DNA from: Hydrogenimonas urashimensis
GTDB lineage: Bacteria > Campylobacterota > Campylobacteria > Campylobacterales > Hydrogenimonadaceae
DNA: 64,000 nt
Direction: 5' to 3'
Assembly (NCBI RefSeq): GCF_016593255.1
Contig: NZ_AP023212.1
Span: forward strand, 1,582,501-1,646,500
The stretch's first letter is position 1. Every line of letters begins with the position of its first letter. A model generated the notes under the pieces. That model saw nothing but the letters and a program-made list of their open reading frames with translations, was not told where the DNA came from and searched no databases. Made by a program: the position numbers and the translations under genes. This document shows positions 36,359 to 45,544 of the stretch, piece by piece.

Positions 36359-37624
36359 ATGGGAATGACCATTACCGAAAAGATTTTTTCCGACCATGCC
36401 GGCCGCGAGGTGAAAGCGGGCGAGATCGTCCGGGTGCCGATCGACATGGTGATCGGCAACGACATCACCACCCCAATCTCCATCCGCGCCTTCGAGGAGA
36501 GCGGTGCCCAAAAACTGGCCAACCCCGACGGTTTCTCGATCGTGATGGACCACTTCATCCCGGCCAAGGATATCGCCAGCGCCAACCAGGCGAAGATCAG
36601 CCGTGAGTTTGCCTACAAACACGATCTCAAGCACTTTTTCGACGAAAAGGATATGGGGATCGAGCACGCCCTGCTTCCCGAAAAGGGGCTCGTGGTCCCG
36701 GGTGACGTCATCATCGGGGCTGACAGCCACACCTGCACCCACGGTGCGCTGGGCGCCTTCAGCACCGGCATGGGATCGACCGACCTGGCGTTTGCCATGA
36801 TCACCGGTGGCAACTGGTTCAAGGTGCCCGAAAGCATCAAAGTGGTCTTCAGCGGAAAGCCGGGCGAGCACATCTACGGCAAAGACCTGATTTTGGAGCT
36901 CATCCGCATGATCGGCGTCGACGGCGCACTCTACAAGGCGTTGGAGTTCACGGGTGATACCATCGAATACCTGAGCATGGACGACCGTTTCAGCCTCTGC
37001 AACATGGCGATCGAAGCGGGGGCCAAAAGCGGCATCATCGCCGTGGATGAAGTGACCGAAGCGTTCCTCGCCGACAAGCCGCTGGCGCGCGAACCGAAAT
37101 TCCACTATTCCGACGCCGACGCCGCCTACACCCGGGTGATCGAAATCGACGTGGCCGCGCTCGAGCCGGTGATCGCCTACCCGCACCTGCCCAGCAACGG
37201 CAAGCCGGTCAGCCAGGCCGTACGCGACGACCTGAAGGTCGATCAGGTCTTTATCGGAAGCTGCACCAACGGCCGCCTCAGCGACATCAAGATCGCCGCG
37301 GAGATCGTCAGGGGCAAAAGGGTGGCGCGCCACACCCGAATGATCGTCACCCCCGCGACCCAGAAGATCCTCAAAGCCGCCGAAAAGGCCGGCTACATCG
37401 ACACGCTGATCGACGCGGGTGCGGTTGTTTCCAACCCAACCTGCGGCGCCTGCCTGGGCGGTTACATGGGAATTTTGGGCGACAACGAACGCTGTATCTC
37501 CACGACCAACCGCAACTTCGTGGGCCGCATGGGTGCGCGCAGCAGCGAGATCTATCTGGCCAACTCGGCTGTCGCCGCCGCCAGCGCCATCGCCGGCAAG
37601 ATCGTCGATCCCCGCGATATCTGA
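36359..37624 (+). CDS. leuC: 3-isopropylmalate dehydratase large subunit
   Basis: A 421-residue aconitase-family enzyme for leucine synthesis that isomerises 2- to 3-isopropylmalate with a [4Fe-4S] cluster. The cluster Cys are in FIGSCTNGR and TCGACLGG, and the substrate region GADSHTCTHGALG is typical. The length fits the archaeal/Campylobacterota LeuC type (about 420) rather than the 466-residue enterobacterial type. The partner leuD is not in the window. Stop and next ATG are directly adjacent. Confidence 0.94.
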   Translation: MGMTITEKIFSDHAGREVKAGEIVRVPIDMVIGNDITTPISIRAFEESGAQKLANPDGFSIVMDHFIPAKDIASANQAKISREFAYKHDLKHFFDEKDMGIEHALLPEKGLVVPGDVIIGADSHTCTHGALGAFSTGMGSTDLAFAMITGGNWFKVPESIKVVFSGKPGEHIYGKDLILELIRMIGVDGALYKALEFTGDTIEYLSMDDRFSLCNMAIEAGAKSGIIAVDEVTEAFLADKPLAREPKFHYSDADAAYTRVIEIDVAALEPVIAYPHLPSNGKPVSQAVRDDLKVDQVFIGSCTNGRLSDIKIAAEIVRGKRVARHTRMIVTPATQKILKAAEKAGYIDTLIDAGAVVSNPTCGACLGGYMGILGDNERCISTTNRNFVGRMGARSSEIYLANSAVAAASAIAGKIVDPRDI

Positions 37625-38194
37625 ATGCGTTTTCCAATTCCCTGCGTCATCTTCGCCGGGGGGAAGAGTTCCCGGATGGGACGCGACAAGGCGCTTCTGC
37701 CGTTTGGCGGATACGACACTCTTGCCGAGTATCAATACCGCCGTCTCTCGGTGTGCTTCCCAACCATTTACATCAGTGCCAAAGGGAACAAATTTCCTTT
37801 CGAGGCCCCGTTGATACCGGATAATAAAGGAAAGGACCTATACGCTCCCACTCTGGGGCTGCAGGCGGCTTTCGAAAGGCTGCAATCCGATTTTTTCGTT
37901 CTCAGTGTCGATACCCCTTTTGTGGAAGAGAAAGAGATTGCCGAAATTTACGAAGCGTATCGGAGGGAGGAAAGGGATGCGGTTATTGCCCGAAGTCCGT
38001 CCGGCATCCATCCGATGTGCGGTATCTACACCGTGAAGATGATACCGAAGTTAAAGAAGATGATGGAACAGGGCATCCATCGGTTGAACCATCTATTGAA
38101 AAATTCCGATACCCTTTTTGTGGATTTTTCGGAAGAAGAGCCTTTTTACAATATCAATACGCCGCAGCAGTACGAAGCGGTGATTCGGCACTGA
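37625..38194 (+). CDS. mobA: Molybdenum cofactor guanylyltransferase MobA
   Basis: A 189-residue cytosolic enzyme that attaches GMP to Mo-molybdopterin, making the MGD cofactor that DMSO-reductase-family enzymes need. The N-terminal nucleotide motif FAGGKSSRMGRDKALL is diagnostic, and SVDTPF contains the metal-binding Asp. It begins immediately after the leuC stop, so the two share a transcript. Relevant to the type II molybdoenzyme in this window. Confidence 0.93.
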   Translation: MRFPIPCVIFAGGKSSRMGRDKALLPFGGYDTLAEYQYRRLSVCFPTIYISAKGNKFPFEAPLIPDNKGKDLYAPTLGLQAAFERLQSDFFVLSVDTPFVEEKEIAEIYEAYRREERDAVIARSPSGIHPMCGIYTVKMIPKLKKMMEQGIHRLNHLLKNSDTLFVDFSEEEPFYNINTPQQYEAVIRH

Positions 38195-38230
38195 GCCACG
38201 AACCACCCCCTTCGCCGCAGCAACGCCGAA

Positions 38231-39133
38231 TCACCGCTTGAGAATTTTCCCCAATTGCATCCGGGTGAAATAGATGAATTTATTGAGCAGAGATGTTTTG
38301 TATTTGTCTTTGTGGTACACGAGCAGAAACTGCCGTTCGAATTTCAGTTTTTTGATTTTGACTTCGAAAAGATCCCCCCGTTCCAACTCTTTCATGACGC
38401 TGATTCTCGGAAGGCAGGTGAGGCATTTGCCGCTTTGAATCAGCATATTTTTGATCGATTCGGGGTGTCGCAGCTCCAGAAACAGATTGATTTGCGCCGC
38501 CAGATCTCCCAGATGCGTCAAAAAGACTTCACGGGTTCCGGACCCCTCTTCCCGGAGTATCCACCGTTTGTCGAGCAGCTTGTCGATGTAGTAGCCCTCT
38601 TCGTTCTGCGCCAGCTCTTTGTCACCGGTGACGACGATCAGTTCGTCGAGTCCGACGACTTCTTGCTTGATGACGGTGGAATCGACATTGCCTTCAACAA
38701 ATCCCATATCCACCTTCCCGTTTTCGATCATCTCCACAATCTCTTTGGTGTTGCCGATTTTGAGACTGATTTTGACCTGCGGATAGGTTTTCATGTAGTC
38801 GCAGATAATCGGAGGTATCAGGTAGTCGGCTATCGTGGTACTGACACCTATGAGCAATTCGCCATTGTTTTCATCGTTTTTGAACTCCTCTTCGATGTCG
38901 TTGAGTTTGCTCACAAGTGGAGCGATCGCTTCCGCAAAAGCGCGCCCCTTTTCGTTGAGGGCCAGCTTCTTGTTGATGCGGTCAAAGAGTTTGTAGCCTA
39001 TGATGTTTTCGAGTTCTTTGATGGACATGGAGACAGCGGACTGGCTCAGGCCCATCTTTTCGGCCACTTTGGTCAAATGGCCCACCTGAGCCACTTCCAG
39101 AAATATCTCCATTTGACGCAGTGTAATCTTCAT
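38231..39133 (-). CDS. LysR-family transcriptional regulator (YeiE/CysB-like position)
   Basis: A 300-residue LysR regulator with an N-terminal winged helix (TLRQMEIFLEVAQVGHLTKV, then SQSAVSMSIKELE) and a two-lobed effector-binding domain (about 90-295). The ATG at 39133 is preferred over 39151 because a weak AGGA site precedes it and the length is then normal. It is divergent from the YeiH-type transporter gene and is probably its regulator, as YeiE/YeiH pairs are known. Effector unknown; sulfite has been proposed for YeiE. Confidence 0.88.
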   Translation of the reverse strand: MKITLRQMEIFLEVAQVGHLTKVAEKMGLSQSAVSMSIKELENIIGYKLFDRINKKLALNEKGRAFAEAIAPLVSKLNDIEEEFKNDENNGELLIGVSTTIADYLIPPIICDYMKTYPQVKISLKIGNTKEIVEMIENGKVDMGFVEGNVDSTVIKQEVVGLDELIVVTGDKELAQNEEGYYIDKLLDKRWILREEGSGTREVFLTHLGDLAAQINLFLELRHPESIKNMLIQSGKCLTCLPRISVMKELERGDLFEVKIKKLKFERQFLLVYHKDKYKTSLLNKFIYFTRMQLGKILKR

Positions 39134-39310
39134 CTTCTGTCTTCCTGTCATGAAAATAGGGATCGATCTGTTCCATCACCAAAATTATTGATAATTGTAT
39201 CATATTTTGTTTATTTTCTTTATAATAAGGAGTTTATGTATAATTACAAATAATTCTTATTAATATAATTCTTATTGATAAGGAAAATAAATCAACTTGA
39301 AAGGAATGTC
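39134..39310. promoter_or_regulatory. AT-rich divergent promoter region (lysR/yeiH)
   Basis: This 177-bp region holds TATAAT at 39221-39226 and a direct repeat of TAATTCTTATT (about 39249-39275) upstream of the transporter gene. Such AT-rich dyads with T-N11-A spacing are typical for LysR binding, but no single site stands out. Confidence 0.4.
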
Positions 39311-40348
39311 ATGGCGTTTTCCAGGGAAAATATCCGTTATACTCTCAACGGAATTCTTTTCGTCGCCCTCTTTTCCATCGCGGCGATTCAGATTTCCGAA
39401 GTCGAATTTATCAAAAAGCTGGCGATCAGTCCGTTGATCATCGGTATTCTGATCGGTATGTTCTACGCCAACACACTGCGCAACCACCTGCCGGAAGAGT
39501 GGGTGGCAGGTATCGTCTTTTCCGCCAAGCAACTGCTGCGTTTGGCGATCATTTTCTACGGGTTCCGCATTACGTTCCAGCAGATTGCCGATGTCGGCAT
39601 GGCGGGCCTGACCGTTTCGACGGTCATGCTGACTTCCACCATTGTGCTTGGCTCCTGGGTTGGCATGAAGTTTTTCAAACTCGATCGCGATACGGCCATT
39701 TTGACCGCTTCGGGCAGCTCTGTCTGCGGTGCGGCGGCGGTATTGGCCACAGAGCCAGTGCTCAAAGCCGAACCCTACAAAAGCGCCATTGCCGTGGGTA
39801 CCGTCGTTCTTTTCGGTACGATCGCCATGTTCCTCTACCCGATCATGTTCCGCTCGGGCATTCTGGGAATGGATATGGGCACCTACGGCATCTACGTGGG
39901 CGGGACGGTGCATGAAGTGGCCCAGGTCGTTGCCGCCGGCGGTGCCGTGGGACCGGAAGCCTCCGATACCGCGGTCATTGTCAAAATGACCCGTGTCATG
40001 ATGATCGCTCCGATGCTGATTCTCCTTGGCCTCTGGATCTCCGCCAAAGCACGAAAAGAAGGCAGCGAAGCGGGCGGTGTGAAACTGGTGATCCCCTGGT
40101 TCGCCGTCTGGTTCGTCGTCATGAGCGGCGTCAACTCTCTCAACATCATTCCTGCGACCATCGTTTCGGGCATCAACCAGGTCGACACCTTCATGCTGAC
40201 GATGGCGATGACAGCGCTGGGCATGGAGACCAACGCCGCCAAGTTCAAACAGGCAGGCATCAAGCCGATTCTACTGGCACTGGTCATGTTCGCGTGGCTT
40301 ATCGTCGTCGGCTACTTCGTCACCAAAGCGGCGGTCGCCATCTTCTAA
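39311..40348 (+). CDS. YeiH-family putative sulfate/anion exporter
   Basis: A 345-residue membrane protein with about ten transmembrane helices (UPF0324/YeiH family). Family signature stretches are LLRLAIIFYGFRITFQQI, ASGSSVCGAAAVLATEP and GIYVGGTVHEVAQVVAAG. Predicted to export sulfate or a related sulfur anion, but experimental proof is thin. The start at 39311 is chosen from AAGGAA just upstream. A terminator follows. Confidence 0.88.
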   Translation: MAFSRENIRYTLNGILFVALFSIAAIQISEVEFIKKLAISPLIIGILIGMFYANTLRNHLPEEWVAGIVFSAKQLLRLAIIFYGFRITFQQIADVGMAGLTVSTVMLTSTIVLGSWVGMKFFKLDRDTAILTASGSSVCGAAAVLATEPVLKAEPYKSAIAVGTVVLFGTIAMFLYPIMFRSGILGMDMGTYGIYVGGTVHEVAQVVAAGGAVGPEASDTAVIVKMTRVMMIAPMLILLGLWISAKARKEGSEAGGVKLVIPWFAVWFVVMSGVNSLNIIPATIVSGINQVDTFMLTMAMTALGMETNAAKFKQAGIKPILLALVMFAWLIVVGYFVTKAAVAIF

Positions 40349-40363
40349 AGATCGTTCTCTTTC

Positions 40364-40396
40364 GGGGCTTCGGCCCCTTTTCTTCTTTTTTCGTTG
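40364..40396 (+). terminator. Rho-independent terminator after the YeiH-type gene
   Basis: GGGGC, tetraloop TTCG, GCCCC (40364-40377) followed by TTTTCTTCTTTTTT. Compact and convincing. Confidence 0.85.
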
Positions 40397-40477
40397 TGGT
40401 GCGGAAACGACGGTTTTTCATCTGGCTGTTTCAGAAAGCCACACCGGTATCTCGTAAGCTTTCGGCATGGGCGGGGT

Positions 40478-40756
40478 TTATTCGATAGTCGCACTGCCCG
40501 ATTGCAGCGTAGCGGTGGTCTCCCCACTCAGGGCATCCGTTTCAAGAAGCACGACGGTATTGTCCGATTTTTTGACAATGGTGTCACCTTCGTGAAGCAC
40601 GTAGGCAACACCTGTCTGCATCTCTTTGATGCCGACCTCGGCGCTCTTTTTATCACTATCGCCGGTGCCGGTGCTGCTCCCGCCTCCACATGCGGAGAGG
40701 AGCAGCAAAATAGTGCAGGCCAGGCAAACTTTTTTCATTTTTATCGTATATCGCAT
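40478..40756 (-). CDS. Small lipoprotein
   Basis: A 92-residue lipoprotein with lipobox LLSAC (lipidated Cys23) followed by a Gly/Ser linker (GGGSSTGTG). The mature part has a short beta-rich region (GVAYVLHEGDTIVKKSDN). Family not recognised. The ATG at 40756 has AGGAGAAAAG upstream, better than the internal ATG at 40738. It lies 8 bases after the CAP-domain gene. Confidence 0.75.
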   Translation of the reverse strand: MRYTIKMKKVCLACTILLLLSACGGGSSTGTGDSDKKSAEVGIKEMQTGVAYVLHEGDTIVKKSDNTVVLLETDALSGETTATLQSGSATIE

Positions 40757-40764
40757 CTTTTCTC

Positions 40765-42579
40765 CTAAAATTCGAGTCTATCCGGCAGGGGTACGACCAT
40801 TTTGATTGAATCCCCCTCAATATTCAACTGCGTGCCCGCCGGGAGCGCTGTTTTGGGAAGCACGGCCCCTTCCATCACCATAGAGAGCGTGCCGTCGGGC
40901 CGAACGATTATTTCGGTGCCGGATAGAGCCGGCAGAATAAGACGACCCACATTGGAGTAGTCAATCTTCAGTTCGGCCCGCTTTGGGTCGATATGTACGG
41001 TCGTTGTACTTTGCGTGAGACGGACACTGTATTCGAAGCTGTTCTCCCGAGTCGTTTCGGCTGTAATGGTGTAGGTACTGTCCTGGATTGTCAATCGGGG
41101 GGAGTCGAGGGGTAAAAAATCACCCTCTTTTCTCTCCTGACGGCTGATCACGATCTGGGGTGTTTCGCCCTTTTGCGTGTTCTCGCTGCTGCCGACGCCG
41201 TTTGGCTTCTCTTCGCTTTCAGACGGCGAGGTCGCTTCACCCTTTCCATCTGTCGATGATGGGGCCGATACACTCTCTTCGTCAGTGGACGGGGAAGTGT
41301 CATCGTTCAAGCTTGTATCGCTTACGGGGCATGTCGCGCTAGTCGGTGCCACTGCGGTATCGTCCTGGGCGATGACGAGGGTGATTTTCTGGCCATTGGA
41401 GAAGCTGAGTTGGGCTGTTTCACCCGGCGTTCCTTTCAATGTCACGAGAAAAGTGTTGGAGTCGATGTAATCGAAGGAGGTTTGGGCCGTATAGTGATAG
41501 CTCACAGAGCCCAGCTTGTCATTTGTGTCTTTGGGCACGACGTAGATGGCATAGGCTTTCCCCGAAACCACATCCAGCGTCGGGGCATCGGCGTTTTCGA
41601 TGCGGTAGAACCGTTCCGCACGCTTCGCCAGTGATCGGGTCGAAAAACACCACCGTTTCTCAAAATCGGACCCCACGGCCGAATAGATGACATCGGCGTA
41701 GTAGATGCTGCCCCATTCGAGACGTTTTTTGGGAAAAAGCGCGAACTGGTAACCCGAAAATTCGTGATTGGGATCGTTGTTCGAGCTCATGAGAACGAGG
41801 GTTTCCATTGCTGCACCCGATTCGTTTTGCAGGGAGAAGTGTGTCAGTTTCGGGGTTTCGGAGAATTTTTTGTCGTTGAACTCGATACTGACGGGATAGC
41901 CGGTGACACTATGCTTGGGGAGCGGGTCGGGATCCTCTTCGTAAAATACGGGCGGAATATCCTGGGCGTCGGCGGCGGGCCAGATGACAACGCGGGGCAC
42001 TTTCTCTTTCAAACTCTCGAGAGCGGATAGATAATCTTCTTCGCCGATTTTTTTGTTCTCGTCTCTGCAGACCCCTGTGTAGTAGGCACCGTACCCCTCG
42101 AAGGATGCGTTCTGGCACAGGAGATTGAGGGAATGGTTGCCCATGTCGTAGGTGTAGAATACGCCGTTGGATCCGATACCGATTTCATCCATGGTGAGTG
42201 CCAGAAAACCAAAACGGTGGTAGATGGCCGAGAAAAGGCTGTCAATCGATTCTTCGATCGTGACGTGTCCGGCGGAGACATTTTCTCCGACCAGGCGGCT
42301 TTCATAGCCGGCATGCAACGTTCGATCCCACGGATATACGCCGGTGAACCCGCTATCGCCCTTTTGTTCGTAATGGCCTGAGAGATTGTTTCGCTTCATA
42401 TAGTCGCTGTGGTTCTGGGCGGCGGCATCGAGGTGTCTCTCCTGACGTAACGGGAAAAGCCCTGCATCCGTCCGCAGTCTATTGAGGTAATCGAGACCGG
42501 AAGCTTCGAGGCATCCTGCCAAAAACATCGAAATCAGAATCAAAACAGTCGGTCGTTCTCGCAAATCGACTCCTTTCAA
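40765..42579 (-). CDS. CAP/SCP-domain lipoprotein
   Basis: A 604-residue lipoprotein (lipobox FLAGC, Cys23). An N-terminal CAP/SCP domain (about residues 28-160) has the family His-Glu elements (NHSDYMKRNNLSGHYE, VGENVSAGH). A long middle region has Ig-like strand content. A low-complexity Ser/Thr/Asp/Glu segment (about 415-475) comes next, then a C-terminal beta-rich domain. Probably on the outer membrane or cell surface. CAP proteins have been linked to proteolysis, lipid binding or adhesion; the role here is unknown. Confidence 0.83.
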   Translation of the reverse strand: MKGVDLRERPTVLILISMFLAGCLEASGLDYLNRLRTDAGLFPLRQERHLDAAAQNHSDYMKRNNLSGHYEQKGDSGFTGVYPWDRTLHAGYESRLVGENVSAGHVTIEESIDSLFSAIYHRFGFLALTMDEIGIGSNGVFYTYDMGNHSLNLLCQNASFEGYGAYYTGVCRDENKKIGEEDYLSALESLKEKVPRVVIWPAADAQDIPPVFYEEDPDPLPKHSVTGYPVSIEFNDKKFSETPKLTHFSLQNESGAAMETLVLMSSNNDPNHEFSGYQFALFPKKRLEWGSIYYADVIYSAVGSDFEKRWCFSTRSLAKRAERFYRIENADAPTLDVVSGKAYAIYVVPKDTNDKLGSVSYHYTAQTSFDYIDSNTFLVTLKGTPGETAQLSFSNGQKITLVIAQDDTAVAPTSATCPVSDTSLNDDTSPSTDEESVSAPSSTDGKGEATSPSESEEKPNGVGSSENTQKGETPQIVISRQERKEGDFLPLDSPRLTIQDSTYTITAETTRENSFEYSVRLTQSTTTVHIDPKRAELKIDYSNVGRLILPALSGTEIIVRPDGTLSMVMEGAVLPKTALPAGTQLNIEGDSIKMVVPLPDRLEF

Positions 42580-42678
42580 ATGTTCAATAGTCTAATCTAT
42601 ATCGGTTAAATCGTGATGAACAATAAATAAAATTTTGTGAATGGTTGAAGCCGAAGCGAGAAGAAAAGCCCTGTGGCT

Positions 42679-43323
42679 CTACTGTGTAATAAGCAAAAAG
42701 ACCGTAAAATAGTGGAAAATGCTGCCGCCTAGCACAAAAAGGTGCCAGATGGCGTGATTGAGCCTCATCGACTCCCGTGCATAGAAAAAAATTCCCACGG
42801 TGTAGATGATGCCCCCTGCAAAAAGGAGAATGGCGGGCAGCCAGCCCGCATGAAGAACCAGCGGTTTCCATGCGACGACGATGAGCCAGCCCATGCTCCC
42901 GTAGAGGATGAGCGAAAAGATTTCGAAACGTCCCGGAAAGAAGAGTTTGAGGAGAATGCCGATGATGGCCATTCCCCAGATCACACCGAAAAGTATCCAG
43001 CCAAAAGTGTCCCGAACCCCCAGAATCACGACAGGCGTGTAAGTGGCGGCGATGAGGATGTAGATGGCGACATGGTCGAAAATCTGAAGCGCCGATTTGA
43101 TTCTTTTGTGGGTGATGGCGTGGTAGAGAATCGAGGCGCCGTACATCGTAATGAGCCCGATGCCGAATACGATGCTTGTCAACACCTTCGCCGTATCGCC
43201 GCTGACAGCCGCAAGGGTCACCAGTACCCCAAAGCCGAAAGTGCTCAGAAAAAGGCCGAAACCGTGCGAAATGGCGTGCCATATCTCTTCGACGATCGAA
43301 TAGGCGTTTTTTTCTTCTCTCAT
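42679..43323 (-). CDS. Hemolysin III/PAQR-family membrane protein
   Basis: A 214-residue protein with seven transmembrane helices. The family metal-site residues are present: EEIWHAISHG near the N-terminus, the SILYHA region, and the late HAIWHLFVLGGSIFHYF. The name comes from a Bacillus protein; physiological function in bacteria is unsettled. Last gene of the long minus-strand train, 56 bases after the epimerase gene. The ATG at 43323 is preferred to the GTG at 43332. Confidence 0.9.
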   Translation of the reverse strand: MREEKNAYSIVEEIWHAISHGFGLFLSTFGFGVLVTLAAVSGDTAKVLTSIVFGIGLITMYGASILYHAITHKRIKSALQIFDHVAIYILIAATYTPVVILGVRDTFGWILFGVIWGMAIIGILLKLFFPGRFEIFSLILYGSMGWLIVVAWKPLVLHAGWLPAILLFAGGIIYTVGIFFYARESMRLNHAIWHLFVLGGSIFHYFTVFLLITQ

Positions 43324-43379
43324 CGCTCCCACCTCTTCAAAACGCTTCCATCATGATACCGGAAATTTTGGAGGCGGCT

Positions 43380-44414
43380 TCACTCCAAACGGAGTAGATT
43401 TTTTTCTGCCCGGATGTTGCAGCGCCTTGGAATCTCTTTGTAGAGCAATGGACTGTCCAAGTCGGCGTAGCGTATGACATCGGTGAAGGTCGCTGCCAGA
43501 TGGAGCGACGCTTCGATGGATGCGGGCGTTTCGAGCATCGAGCCAAGCATGACGGGAACCTCATGGCTTCGGCACCACTGCAGTATCTCTTTTGCCTTGT
43601 GGATGCCGCCGCATTTCATCAGTTTGACGTTGACCATATGGGCCGCTTCCGTCTCCATGACGCGCCGGACATCCTCCAGGGTGAAGGCCGCTTCGTCGGC
43701 GAGTATCGGAATGGGGCTGCAGGCGGTGATACGGCGCATTCTAGCAAGGTCATGGGCGGGAAGGGGCTGTTCGATCAGCTCGATGTCAAGAGCATGGCTC
43801 GCTTCGATGAATTCGAGGGTTGCCCTTTCGCTCCAGGCCTGATTGGCGTCGACAAGCAGTGTGGCGCCGGGAAGGACTTCGCGTATGGCGCGGACGCGCG
43901 CGATGTCTTTGCCGTCTTTTTCTCCCACTTTGATCTTCAGCAGGTCGTAGCCGCGGGCGTAGGCGGCCAGGGCGTCGCGGCGCATGGCCTTGGGTGTGTC
44001 AAGACTGATGGTCACGACGGTTTTTACCGGTCGCCTCTTGCCTCCCAGAAACGCATGAAGAGGCATGCCCTCCTTTTGGGCGAAAAGATTGTAGAGCGCG
44101 ATGTCCGCGGCCGCTTTCGCGCTGGTGTGACCGGCGCGGGCGGCATGGAGAATCTCTTGCGCCTCGTCGATGGTTGAGAGGTTTCGGTGCAGCAGCTGCG
44201 GCAGGAGCCGGGCCTCGAGCGTATGGGCGATATCTTCCAGCGATTCGCCGGTGATGGCGACGGTGGGCGGCGCTTCGCCCACACCGATCCATCCCTCGGC
44301 AGAGACCAGTTCCAGGCGGAGTGCCGTGGCGGTTTCGACACGCCGAAGTGCCGTCACGAAGGGCTTTTCGAGTGGAATATGAACAGTCGTTAATCTGTAA
44401 TCGGCCAGAATCAT
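43380..44414 (-). CDS. Dipeptide (L-Ala-D/L-Glu) epimerase
   Basis: A 344-residue enolase-superfamily enzyme of the L-Ala-D/L-Glu epimerase group. It has a catalytic Lys in LLKIKVG, metal ligands in LLVDANQAW, ELIEQPL and ILADEAAF, and a second Lys in NVKLMKCGG. It converts the murein dipeptide L-Ala-D-Glu to L-Ala-L-Glu for reuse. The reading frame is open upstream into the transporter gene, but homology starts at the ATG at 44414, which overlaps the transporter stop by 4 bases. Confidence 0.9.
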   Translation of the reverse strand: MILADYRLTTVHIPLEKPFVTALRRVETATALRLELVSAEGWIGVGEAPPTVAITGESLEDIAHTLEARLLPQLLHRNLSTIDEAQEILHAARAGHTSAKAAADIALYNLFAQKEGMPLHAFLGGKRRPVKTVVTISLDTPKAMRRDALAAYARGYDLLKIKVGEKDGKDIARVRAIREVLPGATLLVDANQAWSERATLEFIEASHALDIELIEQPLPAHDLARMRRITACSPIPILADEAAFTLEDVRRVMETEAAHMVNVKLMKCGGIHKAKEILQWCRSHEVPVMLGSMLETPASIEASLHLAATFTDVIRYADLDSPLLYKEIPRRCNIRAEKNLLRLE

Positions 44415-45544
44415 GCGGCCAGCCATTGAAGCGCGTAGCCTACCGCCAGGCCCCCAAAGGTACCGACGAGGTAGCCTGTCACCGCCATCAAGACGGCGAC
44501 GCCGACCAGGGTGCGATGGTAGGCCGAGGCGAGAATGGGGGCGGAAGCGACGCCGCCGATATTGGCCAGGGAGGCGACGCCGATGGCGAAAAGGTCGAGC
44601 CTGAACCGTTTGGCCGCCAAAAGGAGCAGCGATCCGTGAAGTGCCAGGATGGCAAATCCTGCCGCCACATACCGTGGGATCTCCCCGAAGTGGGCGAACT
44701 GGGCCCTGGAGCCGATGAGCGCCACCAGCAGCAGAAGCATCGTTCCGGCGAGCTCCTGGGCGCCGTTGAGGCGCGCCAGAGGCGTGTAGGAGCCCGCGAC
44801 ACCCAAAAAAGTGGCGATCAGCACGCTCCAGGTGGCCTGCCCCAGCCACGGGAGACGGGCGCCGAGCCATTGGGAGAGGAGGGCGACGATCAAAGCGCTT
44901 CCTAGCAGCAGCCAGTAGCGGCGCGGCCCGATGGTGCAGGCGCACCCGAGTTCTGCGTGTGTTGACGTTGTCTGCGTGGCGCCGGACCAGCGGGCGAAAC
45001 GATTGGCCAGCGGAACCACAGCCAGCAGAAGCATGACCCAGAAAGTGTAGCAGACGGCATCGACGACGAGGGCGTACCCCATCATCGTTTCGCCGACATG
45101 CATGGCGCTTCCCACGGCCAGCATATTGGCGGTGCCGCCCATCCAGCTTCCCGCCAGTGCCGCAAAGAGCCCCGCCTCCTCTTTGCCGAAGCCGAAGAGA
45201 AGAAAAACCGCCAAAAAAGCGATCATGATCGAGAGGGTCGCCGCGGTGTAGGCCGCGATAAGCCTGGGCCCCAGTTGTGCGAAACGGCGCAGGTCCACAG
45301 AAAGCAGCATCAAAAAGAGCATGGCGGGAAGCAGATTGTTTTTGGCGGTTTTGTAGACGGCGGTGAGAGCATCGGTCTTCTCCCACACCCCCAACTGCGC
45401 CGCGACCATCGCGGTAGCGTAGATGAGGACGACGGCAGGTAGATAATCGAAGAGGAAGCGGGTTTTCTCGATCCTCTCGGCGATGCCGAAAACGCTGGCG
45501 ATAAGGGCGACGGAGAGAAGATATAGAAGCGGCGAGTCGATCAT
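44411..45544 (-). CDS. DUF819-family membrane transporter-like protein
   Basis: A 377-residue protein with about ten transmembrane helices and the DUF819 hallmark GSWMGGTANMLAVGSAM plus a late SLANIGGVASAPILASAYH. Its substrate is unknown. The gene sits between an exported murein amidase and a dipeptide epimerase with 4-base overlaps on both sides, so murein-peptide transport is a reasonable guess. An open frame continues upstream, but the ATG at 45544 fits homology and coupling. Confidence 0.85.
   Translation of the reverse strand: MIDSPLLYLLSVALIASVFGIAERIEKTRFLFDYLPAVVLIYATAMVAAQLGVWEKTDALTAVYKTAKNNLLPAMLFLMLLSVDLRRFAQLGPRLIAAYTAATLSIMIAFLAVFLLFGFGKEEAGLFAALAGSWMGGTANMLAVGSAMHVGETMMGYALVVDAVCYTFWVMLLLAVVPLANRFARWSGATQTTSTHAELGCACTIGPRRYWLLLGSALIVALLSQWLGARLPWLGQATWSVLIATFLGVAGSYTPLARLNGAQELAGTMLLLLVALIGSRAQFAHFGEIPRYVAAGFAILALHGSLLLLAAKRFRLDLFAIGVASLANIGGVASAPILASAYHRTLVGVAVLMAVTGYLVGTFGGLAVGYALQWLAA

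Noticed and set aside
39236-39253. A five-codon upstream ORF (MYNYK) with AAGGAG before the yeiH-type gene
   Set aside because: The ribosome site overlaps the TATAAT that would be the -10, so both cannot work on the same transcript. No attenuator follows.
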